A DNA stretch of 64,000 nucleotides from Neoluteolibacter marinus (GCF_014904755.1 NZ_JACZFQ010000104.1:1-64000), one strand, 5' to 3'; shown: positions 35,713 to 44,641, numbered from the stretch's first letter. A program made the numbers and translations. Notes: generated by a model not told the origin, from the letters alone.

Positions 35713-37098
35713 ATGGCACACCACTTCGTCACCTCAGCCGACATCCCGGTCGACGGCGAGCGTCTCGTCAACACCAAGGTCGAGTCCGCCAAGCGCGTCG
35801 CCGGCGGCGCCGCCGCCCTGCTTGGCCTCGTCAGCGCCTACCTGCTGTTCCTGGCCCCGGACGCGATCACCGCCCAGTTCGCCTACTCCTGGCTGTTCGC
35901 CTTCTTCCTGTTCTTCACCCTGGCCCTCGGCGGCTGCTTCTGGACACTGCTTCACAATGTCTCCAACTCGGGGTGGGGGACCTCGGTCCGCCGCGTGATG
36001 GAGAACCTCGGCTCGGTGTTCCCGTTCATGGCGATCTTCGCGATCCCGCTGGCCTGCCCGATGGTGCAGAAGTGGCTTTATGAGTGGATGAACATCCACG
36101 GTGCCGCGGCGAAGGCCCACGACGCGGGCTATTTCGATGGCTTCCTCGCGGGCTTCTACGGCAGTGACTCGATGAAAGCGGCGCTCGAGGCCGACCATCA
36201 GGCGCTGTTGGTCAACAAGCTCTGGTACATGAACAAGTTCGCCTGGTACGTGCGGTTCGTGTTCTACTTCGTCGGTCTCGGCCTGGTGATCCGCGCGCTG
36301 CGCAAGTTCTCCGTCGCCCAGGACACCGATCCGAACCCGACCACCAAGAACCTTTTCAAGGCCCGCTACCACTCGACCTACACGCTGATCATCTTCGCGA
36401 TCACCATCACCTTCGCCGGCATCGACCTGCTGCAGGGGATGAAGTACGACTGGTTCTCCACCATGTGGGGCGTCTACCTCTTCGCTGGTGCCGCTCTCAA
36501 CTCGATGGCGGTGATCATCATCACCTGCACCCTCCTGCAGAAGGGTGGTTACCTCAAGCGGGTCACCGGGCCGGAGCACTACCACATCATGGGCAAGCTG
36601 CTCCTCGCCTTCACCATCTTCTGGGCCTACATCGCCTTCTCCCAGTTCTTCCTGATCTGGTACGCGAACATCACCGAGGAAACCTCGTGGTACCTGATCC
36701 GCAACACCGAGGGCTGGAACACCGCCAGCATCGCCCTCGTGTTCGGTCACTTCGTCATTCCTTTCGTGATCCTCCTGCAGGCCTGGCTGAAGAAGAACCC
36801 GAAGCTCCTCAGCATCATGTGCGTCTACACCCTGGTGATGCACGTGCTCGACTACTACATCATCGTGATCCCCGAGCGTTCCGTTTCGCTCTGGGCGATG
36901 GCCAACCAGCACGTTCCCGGTGCCGAGAGCTTCGCCAACGTCACGACCTCCGTCCCGGGTGCCTTCTGGTATGACATCCTTGCCTTCCTCGCGGTTGGCT
37001 CCGGATTCGTCTTCTTCTACCTCCGCGCGCTGACCCAGACCGCCGTCTACCCGCACCGCGACCCCCGCATCCTCGAATCCGCCAACGTCTCGAACTGA
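35713..37098 (+). CDS. actF: Alternative complex III membrane subunit ActF
   Basis: A 461-residue integral membrane protein, about ten helices, the second large polytopic membrane subunit of ACIII alongside ActC. Visible helices include VAGGAAALLGLVSAYLLFLA, YSWLFAFFLFFTLALGGCFW, LLAFTIFWAYIAFSQFFLIW and FVIPFVILLQAWLKKNP. Typical family segments are AFSQFFLIWYANITEETSWY and MHVLDYYIIVIPER. It probably helps form a proton path with ActC. Completes the ActABCDEF set in conserved order. Confidence 0.9.
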   Translation: MAHHFVTSADIPVDGERLVNTKVESAKRVAGGAAALLGLVSAYLLFLAPDAITAQFAYSWLFAFFLFFTLALGGCFWTLLHNVSNSGWGTSVRRVMENLGSVFPFMAIFAIPLACPMVQKWLYEWMNIHGAAAKAHDAGYFDGFLAGFYGSDSMKAALEADHQALLVNKLWYMNKFAWYVRFVFYFVGLGLVIRALRKFSVAQDTDPNPTTKNLFKARYHSTYTLIIFAITITFAGIDLLQGMKYDWFSTMWGVYLFAGAALNSMAVIIITCTLLQKGGYLKRVTGPEHYHIMGKLLLAFTIFWAYIAFSQFFLIWYANITEETSWYLIRNTEGWNTASIALVFGHFVIPFVILLQAWLKKNPKLLSIMCVYTLVMHVLDYYIIVIPERSVSLWAMANQHVPGAESFANVTTSVPGAFWYDILAFLAVGSGFVFFYLRALTQTAVYPHRDPRILESANVSN

Positions 37099-37129
37099 CC
37101 GGCACTTCGAACCCCGACCTTTTCTCCTG

Positions 37130-37930
37130 ATGTCCTCTACCAGCGACAATCCCTTGGTCCGTTTCGCCGCCTTCTGGTGGGGTCTCGGCGTCTTCTCGCT
37201 CTTCGGCGTGATCCTGCTCGCGATCAAGCTCTTCACCGGCAACGACGACTCGGTCAATCCGCTCGAGGAAGCCGTGGCTGCCAAGCGCTATGACGCCCGC
37301 GCCGCGGTCGATGCCGCGCAGGCCGCCAACCTCGGCTACAAGGAAGTCGAGAAGGGCAAGGTCGTGCAGGTCCCGCCGACGGACGTTTTCGGGCTGCTCG
37401 GCAAGGAACTGGTCGCCGCGAAGCCGGCTGCGGTTGAAAAGCCGGAACAGATCGTCCCGGGCTCCGACCGCCAGTTGGCGGCTGCTGACGCCCCGCCGTC
37501 GGACTTCGGTGCCGTCGATGAAATGACTCCTGCCGCCGACGCGGAGATCGATCCCGCCGTGATCGAAGCCGGCAAGGCCCAGTACATGGCCGCCACCTGC
37601 TTCGTCTGCCACGGCATGAACGGGGAAGGGGGCCCGCTTGCCCCGCCCCTCGCCGCTTCCGATTGGGTGACCGGTCCGGTTTCCAACCTGATCCGCATCC
37701 AGTTCCGCGGCCTGATGGGTCCGATCACGGTCAGCGGCAAGGAATACAACCTGCCCGCCCCGATGGCTCCGCTCTCCCAGCAGACCGATGAGCAGGTCGC
37801 CTCCGTGCTGACCTACATCCGCAACAGCTTCGGCAACAAGGCTTCGGCCGTGCTGCCGGAACAGGTGAAGATGCTCCGCTCCGAGGTCGGCAAGCCGATG
37901 CTCACGGCGGACGACCTGATCAAGCCCTGA
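37130..37930 (+). CDS. Membrane-anchored monoheme cytochrome c (first of two paralogues)
   Basis: A 266-residue protein with N-terminal membrane segment (FWWGLGVFSLFGVILLAIKL), a linker of about 120 residues, and a cytochrome c domain near residues 140-240. The heme site is CFVCHGMNGEGG and a Met ligand is likely in PAPMAPLSQQT. The end of the domain is VLTYIRNSFGN, also present as VRNSFGN in the cytochrome at 40241, so the two are paralogues. The layout resembles CcoP halves, but with one heme. It lies between ActF and the CcoN-like gene, so it is a candidate electron bridge from ACIII. Confidence 0.87.
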   Translation: MSSTSDNPLVRFAAFWWGLGVFSLFGVILLAIKLFTGNDDSVNPLEEAVAAKRYDARAAVDAAQAANLGYKEVEKGKVVQVPPTDVFGLLGKELVAAKPAAVEKPEQIVPGSDRQLAAADAPPSDFGAVDEMTPAADAEIDPAVIEAGKAQYMAATCFVCHGMNGEGGPLAPPLAASDWVTGPVSNLIRIQFRGLMGPITVSGKEYNLPAPMAPLSQQTDEQVASVLTYIRNSFGNKASAVLPEQVKMLRSEVGKPMLTADDLIKP

Positions 37931-37962
37931 TCTCCCATCTCCAAACGGCCCACGCTTTTCCC

Positions 37963-39471
37963 ATGTCCCAAGCTTCATCCCAGTCCCCGGAAGCCGACGC
38001 CCTGCTCCGCTCGGAGATCGACCGTTCGCTGCGCCATCCGGTGATGTTCTTCTTCACCAGCGGCGCCGCCTGGCTGGCCGTGGCACTCCTGCTCGGCATC
38101 ATCTCGTCGGCCAAGGTGCATGCCCCCGGTTTCCTCGATTCCTGCTCATGGCTGACCTACGGCCGCGTCCAGCCGGCCCATCTCAACGCCCTGATCTATG
38201 GCTGGGGCTGCCAGGCTGCCTTCGGGACCCTGGTGTGGTTGATGGCGCGGCTTTCCCGCCAGACCTGCCGCGCAGCGGGCCTGATCCTGACTGCCGGTCA
38301 CGTCTGGAATTTCTCGGTGACCCTCGGGGTGATCGGTATCCTCGCCGGCGGTAGCACCGGCGTGCCATGGATGGAAATGCCCGTGTTCGCCTGGGTGCCG
38401 ATGCTGCTCTCGTTCGTCGTCATCTCGATCTGGTCGATGGTGCAGTTCAAGGTCCGCCCGGCCGGCCATGTGTTCATTTCCCAGTGGTACGTGCTCGCCG
38501 CTTTGATCTGGTTCCCGTGGGTGTTCGCCTCGGCGCACTTGATGGTCCACGGCTTTTCCGGAAGCCCGCTGATGGCCGCCGCGATCAACGCCTGGTATCG
38601 CTCCGCGCTGGTCTTCCTGTTCTTCACCCCGACCGCGATTGCCGCCGCCTATTACCTGATCTCGAAGGTCACCGGCCGGCCGATCTACAGCTACTCGCTG
38701 TCGCTGCTCGGGTTCTGGTCGCTGGCGATCATCGCGCCATGGGCCGGGATGCAGAAGCTCGCCGGTGCCCCGATCCCGAACTTCCTGCCCTACCTCGGGG
38801 CCGCCGCCACCATCTTGATCGCCATTCCGGCCATCGCGGTCGGCGTCAACCTCCTGAAGACCGCTGCCGGGGCTCCGGAAACCGTGGTCAACAGTCCGAC
38901 GCTCCGCTTCACCGTCGCCGGGGTCATCGGCTTGCTGGTCACGGGTGCGGCCTGCGTGTTCCTGAACGTGCCGCCAATCCTGCGGATGAGCCAGTTCACC
39001 CTGTCGGGCTACGGCTTCGATGTTCTCGCGATCTATGGCTTCTTCAGCTTTGTCGCCTTCGGCATGATCTACTTCGTGGTGCCGCGCATCACCCGCCGCG
39101 AGTGGCTCTCCAGCCGCCTGATCAAGGTTCACTTCTTCCTTTCGGTCTACGGGGTCGTGACGGTCGCGCTGGTCGCCATCTTCGGTGGCGTGATGCAAGG
39201 TCTGGGCCAGGAGGCGTTCGCCCAGCCTTGGGAAGACGCGGCGATGCGTGCCTATCCGTACGCGGTGGCCACCACGATCGCCTGGATCTTCCTGTTGTTC
39301 TCGAACGTCTTCTTCTTCCTTCACCTCGCGCTGATGTGGCTTCGCCTCGGCCGCCGGAGCTCGCATCCGACCCTGCTCGGACATGGCCATCACGCCAACC
39401 TGCACGACTCCATCCACGGCCCGGAAGGCGACATCGACAATGCCGGTCCCGGCTCCGCTCCCGCTCACTGA
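37963..39471 (+). CDS. CcoN-like oxidase subunit I homologue lacking metal ligands
   Basis: A 502-residue polytopic protein that aligns end to end with cbb3 oxidase subunit I, for example GRVQPAHLNALIYGWGCQAA in helix 2 with the usual heme b His73. The catalytic residues are gone: the copper-B His in WYGHNAV is Ser214 (WYRSALV), the His-His pair is Gln264-Lys265 (AGMQKL), the cross-linked Tyr is Ala258, and the HVH of helix 10 is Phe-Asp-Val (352-354). That removes copper B, the high-spin heme ligand and one low-spin heme ligand. Reading frame and flanking family residues are intact, so this is a maintained non-catalytic subunit and not a simple pseudogene. Confidence 0.88.
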   Translation: MSQASSQSPEADALLRSEIDRSLRHPVMFFFTSGAAWLAVALLLGIISSAKVHAPGFLDSCSWLTYGRVQPAHLNALIYGWGCQAAFGTLVWLMARLSRQTCRAAGLILTAGHVWNFSVTLGVIGILAGGSTGVPWMEMPVFAWVPMLLSFVVISIWSMVQFKVRPAGHVFISQWYVLAALIWFPWVFASAHLMVHGFSGSPLMAAAINAWYRSALVFLFFTPTAIAAAYYLISKVTGRPIYSYSLSLLGFWSLAIIAPWAGMQKLAGAPIPNFLPYLGAAATILIAIPAIAVGVNLLKTAAGAPETVVNSPTLRFTVAGVIGLLVTGAACVFLNVPPILRMSQFTLSGYGFDVLAIYGFFSFVAFGMIYFVVPRITRREWLSSRLIKVHFFLSVYGVVTVALVAIFGGVMQGLGQEAFAQPWEDAAMRAYPYAVATTIAWIFLLFSNVFFFLHLALMWLRLGRRSSHPTLLGHGHHANLHDSIHGPEGDIDNAGPGSAPAH

Positions 39472-39492
39472 GGCATCCCAATTCTCCCGACC

Positions 39493-40221
39493 ATGAGTTT
39501 CCGCCAATTCGCTTTCGGTCTCACCGCCACCTTCGGCTTCGCCTGGCTGGCCGTGGTGATCGTGCCCTTTTTCATGATGCGCTCGGTCGAGCCGGTGGCC
39601 TTCACCGAAGCCGCCGACGGCAAGGAAGGCATTTATCATCCCAAGACCACCGGCCGCGTCACCAACGGTGCGGAGGTTTACGCCTCGAACGGATGCTACA
39701 ATTGCCACACCCAGCTGATCCGTCCGACCTACGCGGGCAATGAACTCGGCCGCCCGGACTGGGCCGGCCTCAAGATGGACGAGGAGCGCGGTGACACCCG
39801 CCGTGAGTCCAACGTCTTCGACTATCAGGGCGAGAAGTTCGCCCAGATCGGCTTGAACCGCCTGGGTCCCGACCTTTCCAACGTCGGTCGCCGCGTGGAA
39901 GCCGAGTACGCCAAGGGCGGCGACGCCAAACTGTGGCTGATGATGCACCTCTACGATCCGCGTGCCAACCCGCAGCGCCCGACCTCGACCTGCCCGTCCC
40001 ACCGTTTCCTCTTCGAGGAGAAGGAGGTGCTGGGCCAGGTCCCGCAAGACGCGTTGCCGGTCGAGTCGCCCGAGGGAACCGTCGTGATCCCGTCGCCGGA
40101 CGCCAACGAACTCGTCGATTACCTGCTCTCGCTCAAGCGCGACGACGCCGTGCCCGCTTCGATGAACTACGGCCCGGCGACCAAGCCGGCCGAAGCCAAG
40201 CCCGCCGCTCCCCAGGGTTGA
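39493..40221 (+). CDS. CcoO-like monoheme cytochrome c
   Basis: A 242-residue membrane-anchored protein matching cbb3 oxidase subunit II. The N-terminal helix is FAFGLTATFGFAWLAVVIVP. The heme site is GCYNCHTQLIRP (Cys68, Cys71, His72) and NRLGPDLSNVG is diagnostic. Where CcoO has the axial ligand motif SxMPxYPWLF, this protein has STCPSHRFLF, with Cys167 at the Met position and His170 at the Tyr position. The C-terminus is Pro/Ala/Lys-rich. It follows the ligand-less CcoN-like gene by 21 bases, so the pair is retained together. It may still carry heme c but with altered ligation and potential. Confidence 0.9.
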   Translation: MSFRQFAFGLTATFGFAWLAVVIVPFFMMRSVEPVAFTEAADGKEGIYHPKTTGRVTNGAEVYASNGCYNCHTQLIRPTYAGNELGRPDWAGLKMDEERGDTRRESNVFDYQGEKFAQIGLNRLGPDLSNVGRRVEAEYAKGGDAKLWLMMHLYDPRANPQRPTSTCPSHRFLFEEKEVLGQVPQDALPVESPEGTVVIPSPDANELVDYLLSLKRDDAVPASMNYGPATKPAEAKPAAPQG

Positions 40222-40240
40222 ACCGAATTTCCACTTTCCG

Positions 40241-40999
40241 ATGATTGATCCATCCAAGCCCGACCTCGAGGAATCGGTGAATGTCACCGAGGCCCACGAG
40301 CGCGTCGTCCTCGGTGCCGCCGCCGCTTCTCGTGAGAAGAAACTCGCCGAAAACGGGTCCGAGTCGATCTCCCTGTGGGTGACGATCCTCTGTGCCGTGC
40401 CGCTGCTCGCTGCCGGCTGGACCTTGGGCAATGCCGGGACTTTGTTCTCGTACAAGGACACGGTGAAGGAAGGCTACGTGCGGGTGATCCCGTCGGCCGG
40501 TGAGGAATTCGCCTTGCCGCCGAAGGATGCGGTTGCCGCCTACAGCGCGAAGGGCGCGAAGATCTATGGCAAGTGCATCGGCTGCCACGGTGCCGATGGC
40601 AAGGGCGACGGTGCCAACTATCCCTCGCTCGCCGGTTCCGAGTGGGTGGAGGGCGAGACCGAGCGCTTTGCGATGGTGGTTCTCAACGGACTGACCGGGC
40701 CGACCTCCTCCGGGAAGACCTACGGTGTCATGCCCGCCCAGGGTGCCGGCATGAGCGGCGACGACCTGGCCGCGCTGATGACCTACGTCCGCAATTCCTT
40801 CGGCAACAGTGTCGGCGACGTCGTCACCCGTGAGATGGGAGCCGCGGCGCTCGATCTTTCCTCGAAGCGCGCCAATCCCGGATCCCCGGTCACCGCCGAC
40901 GAACTCAATTCCGAGCACAAGAAGAACCTTCCGGGCGAGCCGCTGGATCCCGCGACGATGCTCGACCCGATTACCCTCGAACCGGCCGCCGCCGAGTAA
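40241..40999 (+). CDS. Membrane-anchored monoheme cytochrome c (second paralogue)
   Basis: A 252-residue protein with one transmembrane segment (ISLWVTILCAVPLLAAGWTL) after a 45-residue cytoplasmic N-terminus and then a monoheme cytochrome c domain. The heme motif is CIGCHGADGKGDG, and MPAQGAGMSGDD may supply the axial Met. The segment TYVRNSFGNSVGDVVT matches the cytochrome at 37130. It precedes ctaD by 24 bases. It is a candidate electron donor to the oxidase copper-A site, taking over the role of the cytochrome c domain that is fused to subunit II in caa3 oxidases. Confidence 0.87.
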   Translation: MIDPSKPDLEESVNVTEAHERVVLGAAAASREKKLAENGSESISLWVTILCAVPLLAAGWTLGNAGTLFSYKDTVKEGYVRVIPSAGEEFALPPKDAVAAYSAKGAKIYGKCIGCHGADGKGDGANYPSLAGSEWVEGETERFAMVVLNGLTGPTSSGKTYGVMPAQGAGMSGDDLAALMTYVRNSFGNSVGDVVTREMGAAALDLSSKRANPGSPVTADELNSEHKKNLPGEPLDPATMLDPITLEPAAAE

Positions 41000-41023
41000 G
41001 TTCAGACCCTACTTTTTCCAAGC

Positions 41024-42913
41024 ATGAGCGCACACGCTGCCACGGCTGACCACCACGGTCACGACGATCATCATCACGACCCGGGCTTCCTGAAGAAGTA
41101 CGTGTTCTCGACCGATCACAAGACGATCGGCATCCAGTACGGTCTCACCGCCATGGTCTTCCTGGCCTTCGGGTTCTACCTGATGATGGTGATGCGCTGG
41201 AGCATCGCCTATCCCCACCAGCCGCTTCCGGAGTGGATGAGCTGGTTGTTCACGGACAACTGGAAGGCACGCTGGCTTCAGGACGGGAAGGTCACGGGTG
41301 AGACCTACAACATGTTCGGTGCCATGCACGGCACCATCATGGTCTTCCTCGGCATCGTGCCGCTCGGCTTCGGGGCGTTCGGCAACTACGTGACCCCGCT
41401 GCAGATCGGCGCCGTCGACATGGCGTTCCCGAAGCTGAACATGGCGAGTTACTGGATGTACCTCGTGGGCGGTCTGGTGATGTGCGCCTCGTTCTTCATG
41501 GAATCCGGCGCCGCGAAGTCGGGTTGGACGAACTACTCGCCGCTCGCCGGTTTCGCCGATGCCCAGATCGTCAACCAGTGGTTGGCGGGTCAGACGCAGT
41601 GGCTGGTGGGTCTGGTGCTGTTGATCTCTTCCTCGCTGCTCGGATCGGTGAACTTCATCACCACGATCATCAACCTCCGTGCCCGCGGGATGACCTGGAT
41701 GCGGATGCCCTTCTTCGTGTGGGCGATGCTGGTGACCGGCTTCCTGCTCCTGCTCGCCTTCCCGCCGCTTGAAGCCGCCGGCATCATGCAGCTGATGGAC
41801 CGGGTCTCCCATTCGTCCTTCTTCATGCCGTCGGGTTTGTTCTCGAAGAGCGAGGGGCTCGCCGACCTGTCCGGCGGTGGTTCGCCGCTGCTGTTCCAGC
41901 ACCTCTTCTGGTTCCTCGGTCACCCGGAGGTTTACGTCCTTCTCCTCCCGGCGATCGCCTGCGTCGCCGAAATCATCCCGGTCAACACCCGCCGCCCGCT
42001 GTGGGGCTACAAGGCGATGGTCTACGGGGTGCTCGTGCTCGGCTTCCTTTCGTTCATCGTGTGGGCGCACCACATGTATCTCACCGGCATGGGTCCGGTC
42101 GTCTCGACCTTCTTCCAGACCACCACCGTGCTGATCTCCATCCCGTCGGTGATCTTGTTGACGTCGATGATCATCTCGCTGTGGGGAGGATCGATCCGCT
42201 TCACCCCGGCGATGGTCTGGGCCTGCGCGTTCCTTCCGATGTTCGGGATCGGCGGTCTCACCGGTCTTCCGCTGGCCTTCAACCTGGTGGACCTCCACCT
42301 CCACGACACCTACTACGTGATCGGCCACTTCCACTACGTGGTGGCACCGGGCATTCTCTTCGGTCTCTTCGCCGGTGTGTATCACTGGTATCCAAAGATC
42401 ACCGGGCGGCACATGAGCTCCTTCCTGTCGCACCTGCATTTCTGGCCCAGCCTGGTCTGCATGAACCTGATCTTCTTCCCGATGCTCACCCAGGGCATGG
42501 CCGGTTTCCACCGCCGCTGGTACAACGGCGGCGACGCCTACCTCTCCAAGGCGAAGGACAGTGCCAACGTCTTCGGTAACACGGTTGCCGAGCACATCGA
42601 CCTGAACATCATCATTTCGATGGCCGCGTGGACGCTGGCGATCGCCCAGATCCCGTTCATCCTGAATCTCTTCGCCGCCTGGAAGTTCGGCAAGAAGGTC
42701 AAGAATGACAATCCCTACGACGCGACCACCCTCGAGTGGGCGACCCCGACGCCTCCCGGCCACGGCAATTTCGTCACCGATCCGGTGGTTTACCGCGGAC
42801 CGTATGAATACAGCCGCCCGGACTGCGACGATGACTTCCTTCCGCAGTGGGACGAGCCGAAGCGGGATTCCGCCAAGCCGGCCGAAGAACCGTCCACCCC
42901 GTCCTCTCACTGA
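41024..42913 (+). CDS. ctaD: Cytochrome c oxidase subunit I
   Basis: A 629-residue heme-copper oxidase core subunit. All ligands are present: NMFGAMHGTIMV, WFLGHPEVYVLLLP with the Glu and cross-linked Tyr, the copper-B His pair in WAHHMYLTGM, and heme ligands in HDTYYVIGHFHYV. The D-channel start IGAVDMAFPKLNMASYW is present, placing the enzyme in the A family. The His-rich N-terminus (HAATADHHGHDDHHHD) is distinctive. This is the true catalytic subunit of the operon, in contrast to the CcoN-like protein just upstream. Confidence 0.96.
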   Translation: MSAHAATADHHGHDDHHHDPGFLKKYVFSTDHKTIGIQYGLTAMVFLAFGFYLMMVMRWSIAYPHQPLPEWMSWLFTDNWKARWLQDGKVTGETYNMFGAMHGTIMVFLGIVPLGFGAFGNYVTPLQIGAVDMAFPKLNMASYWMYLVGGLVMCASFFMESGAAKSGWTNYSPLAGFADAQIVNQWLAGQTQWLVGLVLLISSSLLGSVNFITTIINLRARGMTWMRMPFFVWAMLVTGFLLLLAFPPLEAAGIMQLMDRVSHSSFFMPSGLFSKSEGLADLSGGGSPLLFQHLFWFLGHPEVYVLLLPAIACVAEIIPVNTRRPLWGYKAMVYGVLVLGFLSFIVWAHHMYLTGMGPVVSTFFQTTTVLISIPSVILLTSMIISLWGGSIRFTPAMVWACAFLPMFGIGGLTGLPLAFNLVDLHLHDTYYVIGHFHYVVAPGILFGLFAGVYHWYPKITGRHMSSFLSHLHFWPSLVCMNLIFFPMLTQGMAGFHRRWYNGGDAYLSKAKDSANVFGNTVAEHIDLNIIISMAAWTLAIAQIPFILNLFAAWKFGKKVKNDNPYDATTLEWATPTPPGHGNFVTDPVVYRGPYEYSRPDCDDDFLPQWDEPKRDSAKPAEEPSTPSSH

Positions 42914-42946
42914 CGATCCGGAAATCGGAAAATAGACCCTTTCGAC

Positions 42947-44599
42947 ATGGAAATTCCTTACATCGTCACCCCGCGCAAGGACACTGGTCTCTTCAACTCG
43001 AAGATCGCGATCTGGCTGTTCCTCGCCTCCGAAGTCATGCTCTTCGGCGGGTTCTTCTCGGCCTACATCTTCCTCCGCCTCGGTGCGGACTACCCGTGGC
43101 CCGAGCGCGCACTGCCGGTTCTTCCCGGCCTCATCAACACTTTCGTCCTCATCGGCTCATCGGTGACCGTGGTGTTCGCCTGGGCGGCACTGAAGATGCG
43201 CCAGTGGGGCAAGTTCCAGCTCTTCATGGGGATCACCATCATTTGTTCGGTGGTCTTCATGGTGCTCAAGGGCATCGAGTACAACGTCAAGCTTCATCAC
43301 CAGGCGGTGCGTCTGAACGACTACTCGGTGGTGGAGGGGCACCTCGGCTACAAGCTCAAGGACGGGGTTCACGTCGAGCACGGCCAGAAGCCGAACGACG
43401 GGGATTTCGAACTCAACCACCACGGCAAGAAGATCGAGGAAAACCTGATCGAGTTCGAGGCCTCTGAAATCACCTTCAACACCGTCCGCTATCACAAGGA
43501 CTGGGTGGAGGAAATGATGGCTCGTGCCGCGGAGAAGAACGCGACGATCACCTTGGCCTCGACGCTCGAACTGAGCGACGGCAAGTCGCCGGTGAAGTTC
43601 GAGGCCGGCACGGTGCTCGATGTCAGCTTGCTCGACTCGATCCGCAAGGCTCACCTCGCTGCCCGCGCCAACAACTCCGACCTTCGCACCGACAACTTGC
43701 GGGAGCAGTGGAAGAAGGCCAAGGCAGCCAACCCCGGCAAGCGCGACTGGGAGTTCGCGGAGAACGTGGTCATCGATCAGGCCGCCATCGCCGACAAGCT
43801 GCTCCCCGAGCAGGCGTCGATCCCGTTCAAGGTCGAGCCGCCGGTAGCCTTCCATTTCCGCCCCCGCGACATCCAGGAGGCGGCCGAAAGCGGTGCGCTC
43901 CGCGACGGCACCGCGCTCAAGGGCAAGATGCTCGAGAGCCCGATGGTCTTCCACTACGTCGATGCCATCGATTTCCGCCACCTCGCGATGAAGGCGGAGG
44001 AGAAGGGGATCGATCCCGAGGTCGCGATCGAGAACTCGATGCTCCTGAAGGAGAATCCCGTGCTCAAGGAAGCCTGGGACTGGCACAAGGGCGAGATCGC
44101 CAAGCTGGAAGAGAAGCTTCTCAAGGACTACGGCACCCACAAGGACGAGTCCGGCAACGAGGTTGCCGACCGTGTGCCGACCGACACCGAGCGCTACCGC
44201 ATCGGTTGGCAGGATTTCGTCGCCAAGGCCGATGGCGTGGGCCGTGGTGAAGAGAAGATCGGCATCAAGGAGCAGTTCATGGGTCCGGACTACGAGGGTC
44301 GCGAGCATGAGCACACCTTCCCGTCCCACATCGTGATCCCGCGTGAGGAGATCCAGTTCGCGTCGAAGTTCGCCCCGGCTTGGAACACCTACTACGCCAT
44401 CTACTTCACGATGACCGGCCTGCACGGGTTGCACGTGATCGGCGGCGCGCTGGTGCTTGCCTACTACCTGTTCTGCGGCAAGAAGATGTACCTCAGCAAC
44501 CCCGAGTGGCTTGCCAACCGGGTGGAGATCGGCGGCCTGTTCTGGCACTTCGTCGACCTGGTCTGGATCTTCCTCTTCCCGATCCTCTACCTGATGTAA
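42947..44599 (+). CDS. ctaE: Cytochrome c oxidase subunit III with large insertion
   Basis: A 550-residue protein; the five-helix form of subunit III is normally about 200 residues. Helices 1-3 (residues about 18-112) match the family: KIAIWLFLASEVMLFGGFFS, LINTFVLIGSSVTVVFAWAA and QLFMGITIICSVVFMVLKGI. Helices 4 and 5 resume at about residue 478 with YYAIYFTMTGLHGLHVIGGA and GGLFWHFVDLVWIFLFPILY. Between them, about residues 120-470 form a hydrophilic Glu/Lys-rich insertion without signal or membrane segments. By family topology the loop should face the periplasm. The insertion has no family I recognise. The start lies 33 bases after ctaD. Confidence 0.9.
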   Translation: MEIPYIVTPRKDTGLFNSKIAIWLFLASEVMLFGGFFSAYIFLRLGADYPWPERALPVLPGLINTFVLIGSSVTVVFAWAALKMRQWGKFQLFMGITIICSVVFMVLKGIEYNVKLHHQAVRLNDYSVVEGHLGYKLKDGVHVEHGQKPNDGDFELNHHGKKIEENLIEFEASEITFNTVRYHKDWVEEMMARAAEKNATITLASTLELSDGKSPVKFEAGTVLDVSLLDSIRKAHLAARANNSDLRTDNLREQWKKAKAANPGKRDWEFAENVVIDQAAIADKLLPEQASIPFKVEPPVAFHFRPRDIQEAAESGALRDGTALKGKMLESPMVFHYVDAIDFRHLAMKAEEKGIDPEVAIENSMLLKENPVLKEAWDWHKGEIAKLEEKLLKDYGTHKDESGNEVADRVPTDTERYRIGWQDFVAKADGVGRGEEKIGIKEQFMGPDYEGREHEHTFPSHIVIPREEIQFASKFAPAWNTYYAIYFTMTGLHGLHVIGGALVLAYYLFCGKKMYLSNPEWLANRVEIGGLFWHFVDLVWIFLFPILYLM

Positions 44600-44641
44600 T
44601 TCTCACCGTGGTTCCGTTTCCAAATATCAGAACTTCCCGTC

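Noticed and set aside
38146-40461. Long minus-strand open frame over the CcoN-like and CcoO-like genes
   Set aside because: Antisense shadow of two clear membrane proteins; the composition is Arg/Gly/Asp-rich without motifs or a start-associated signal.
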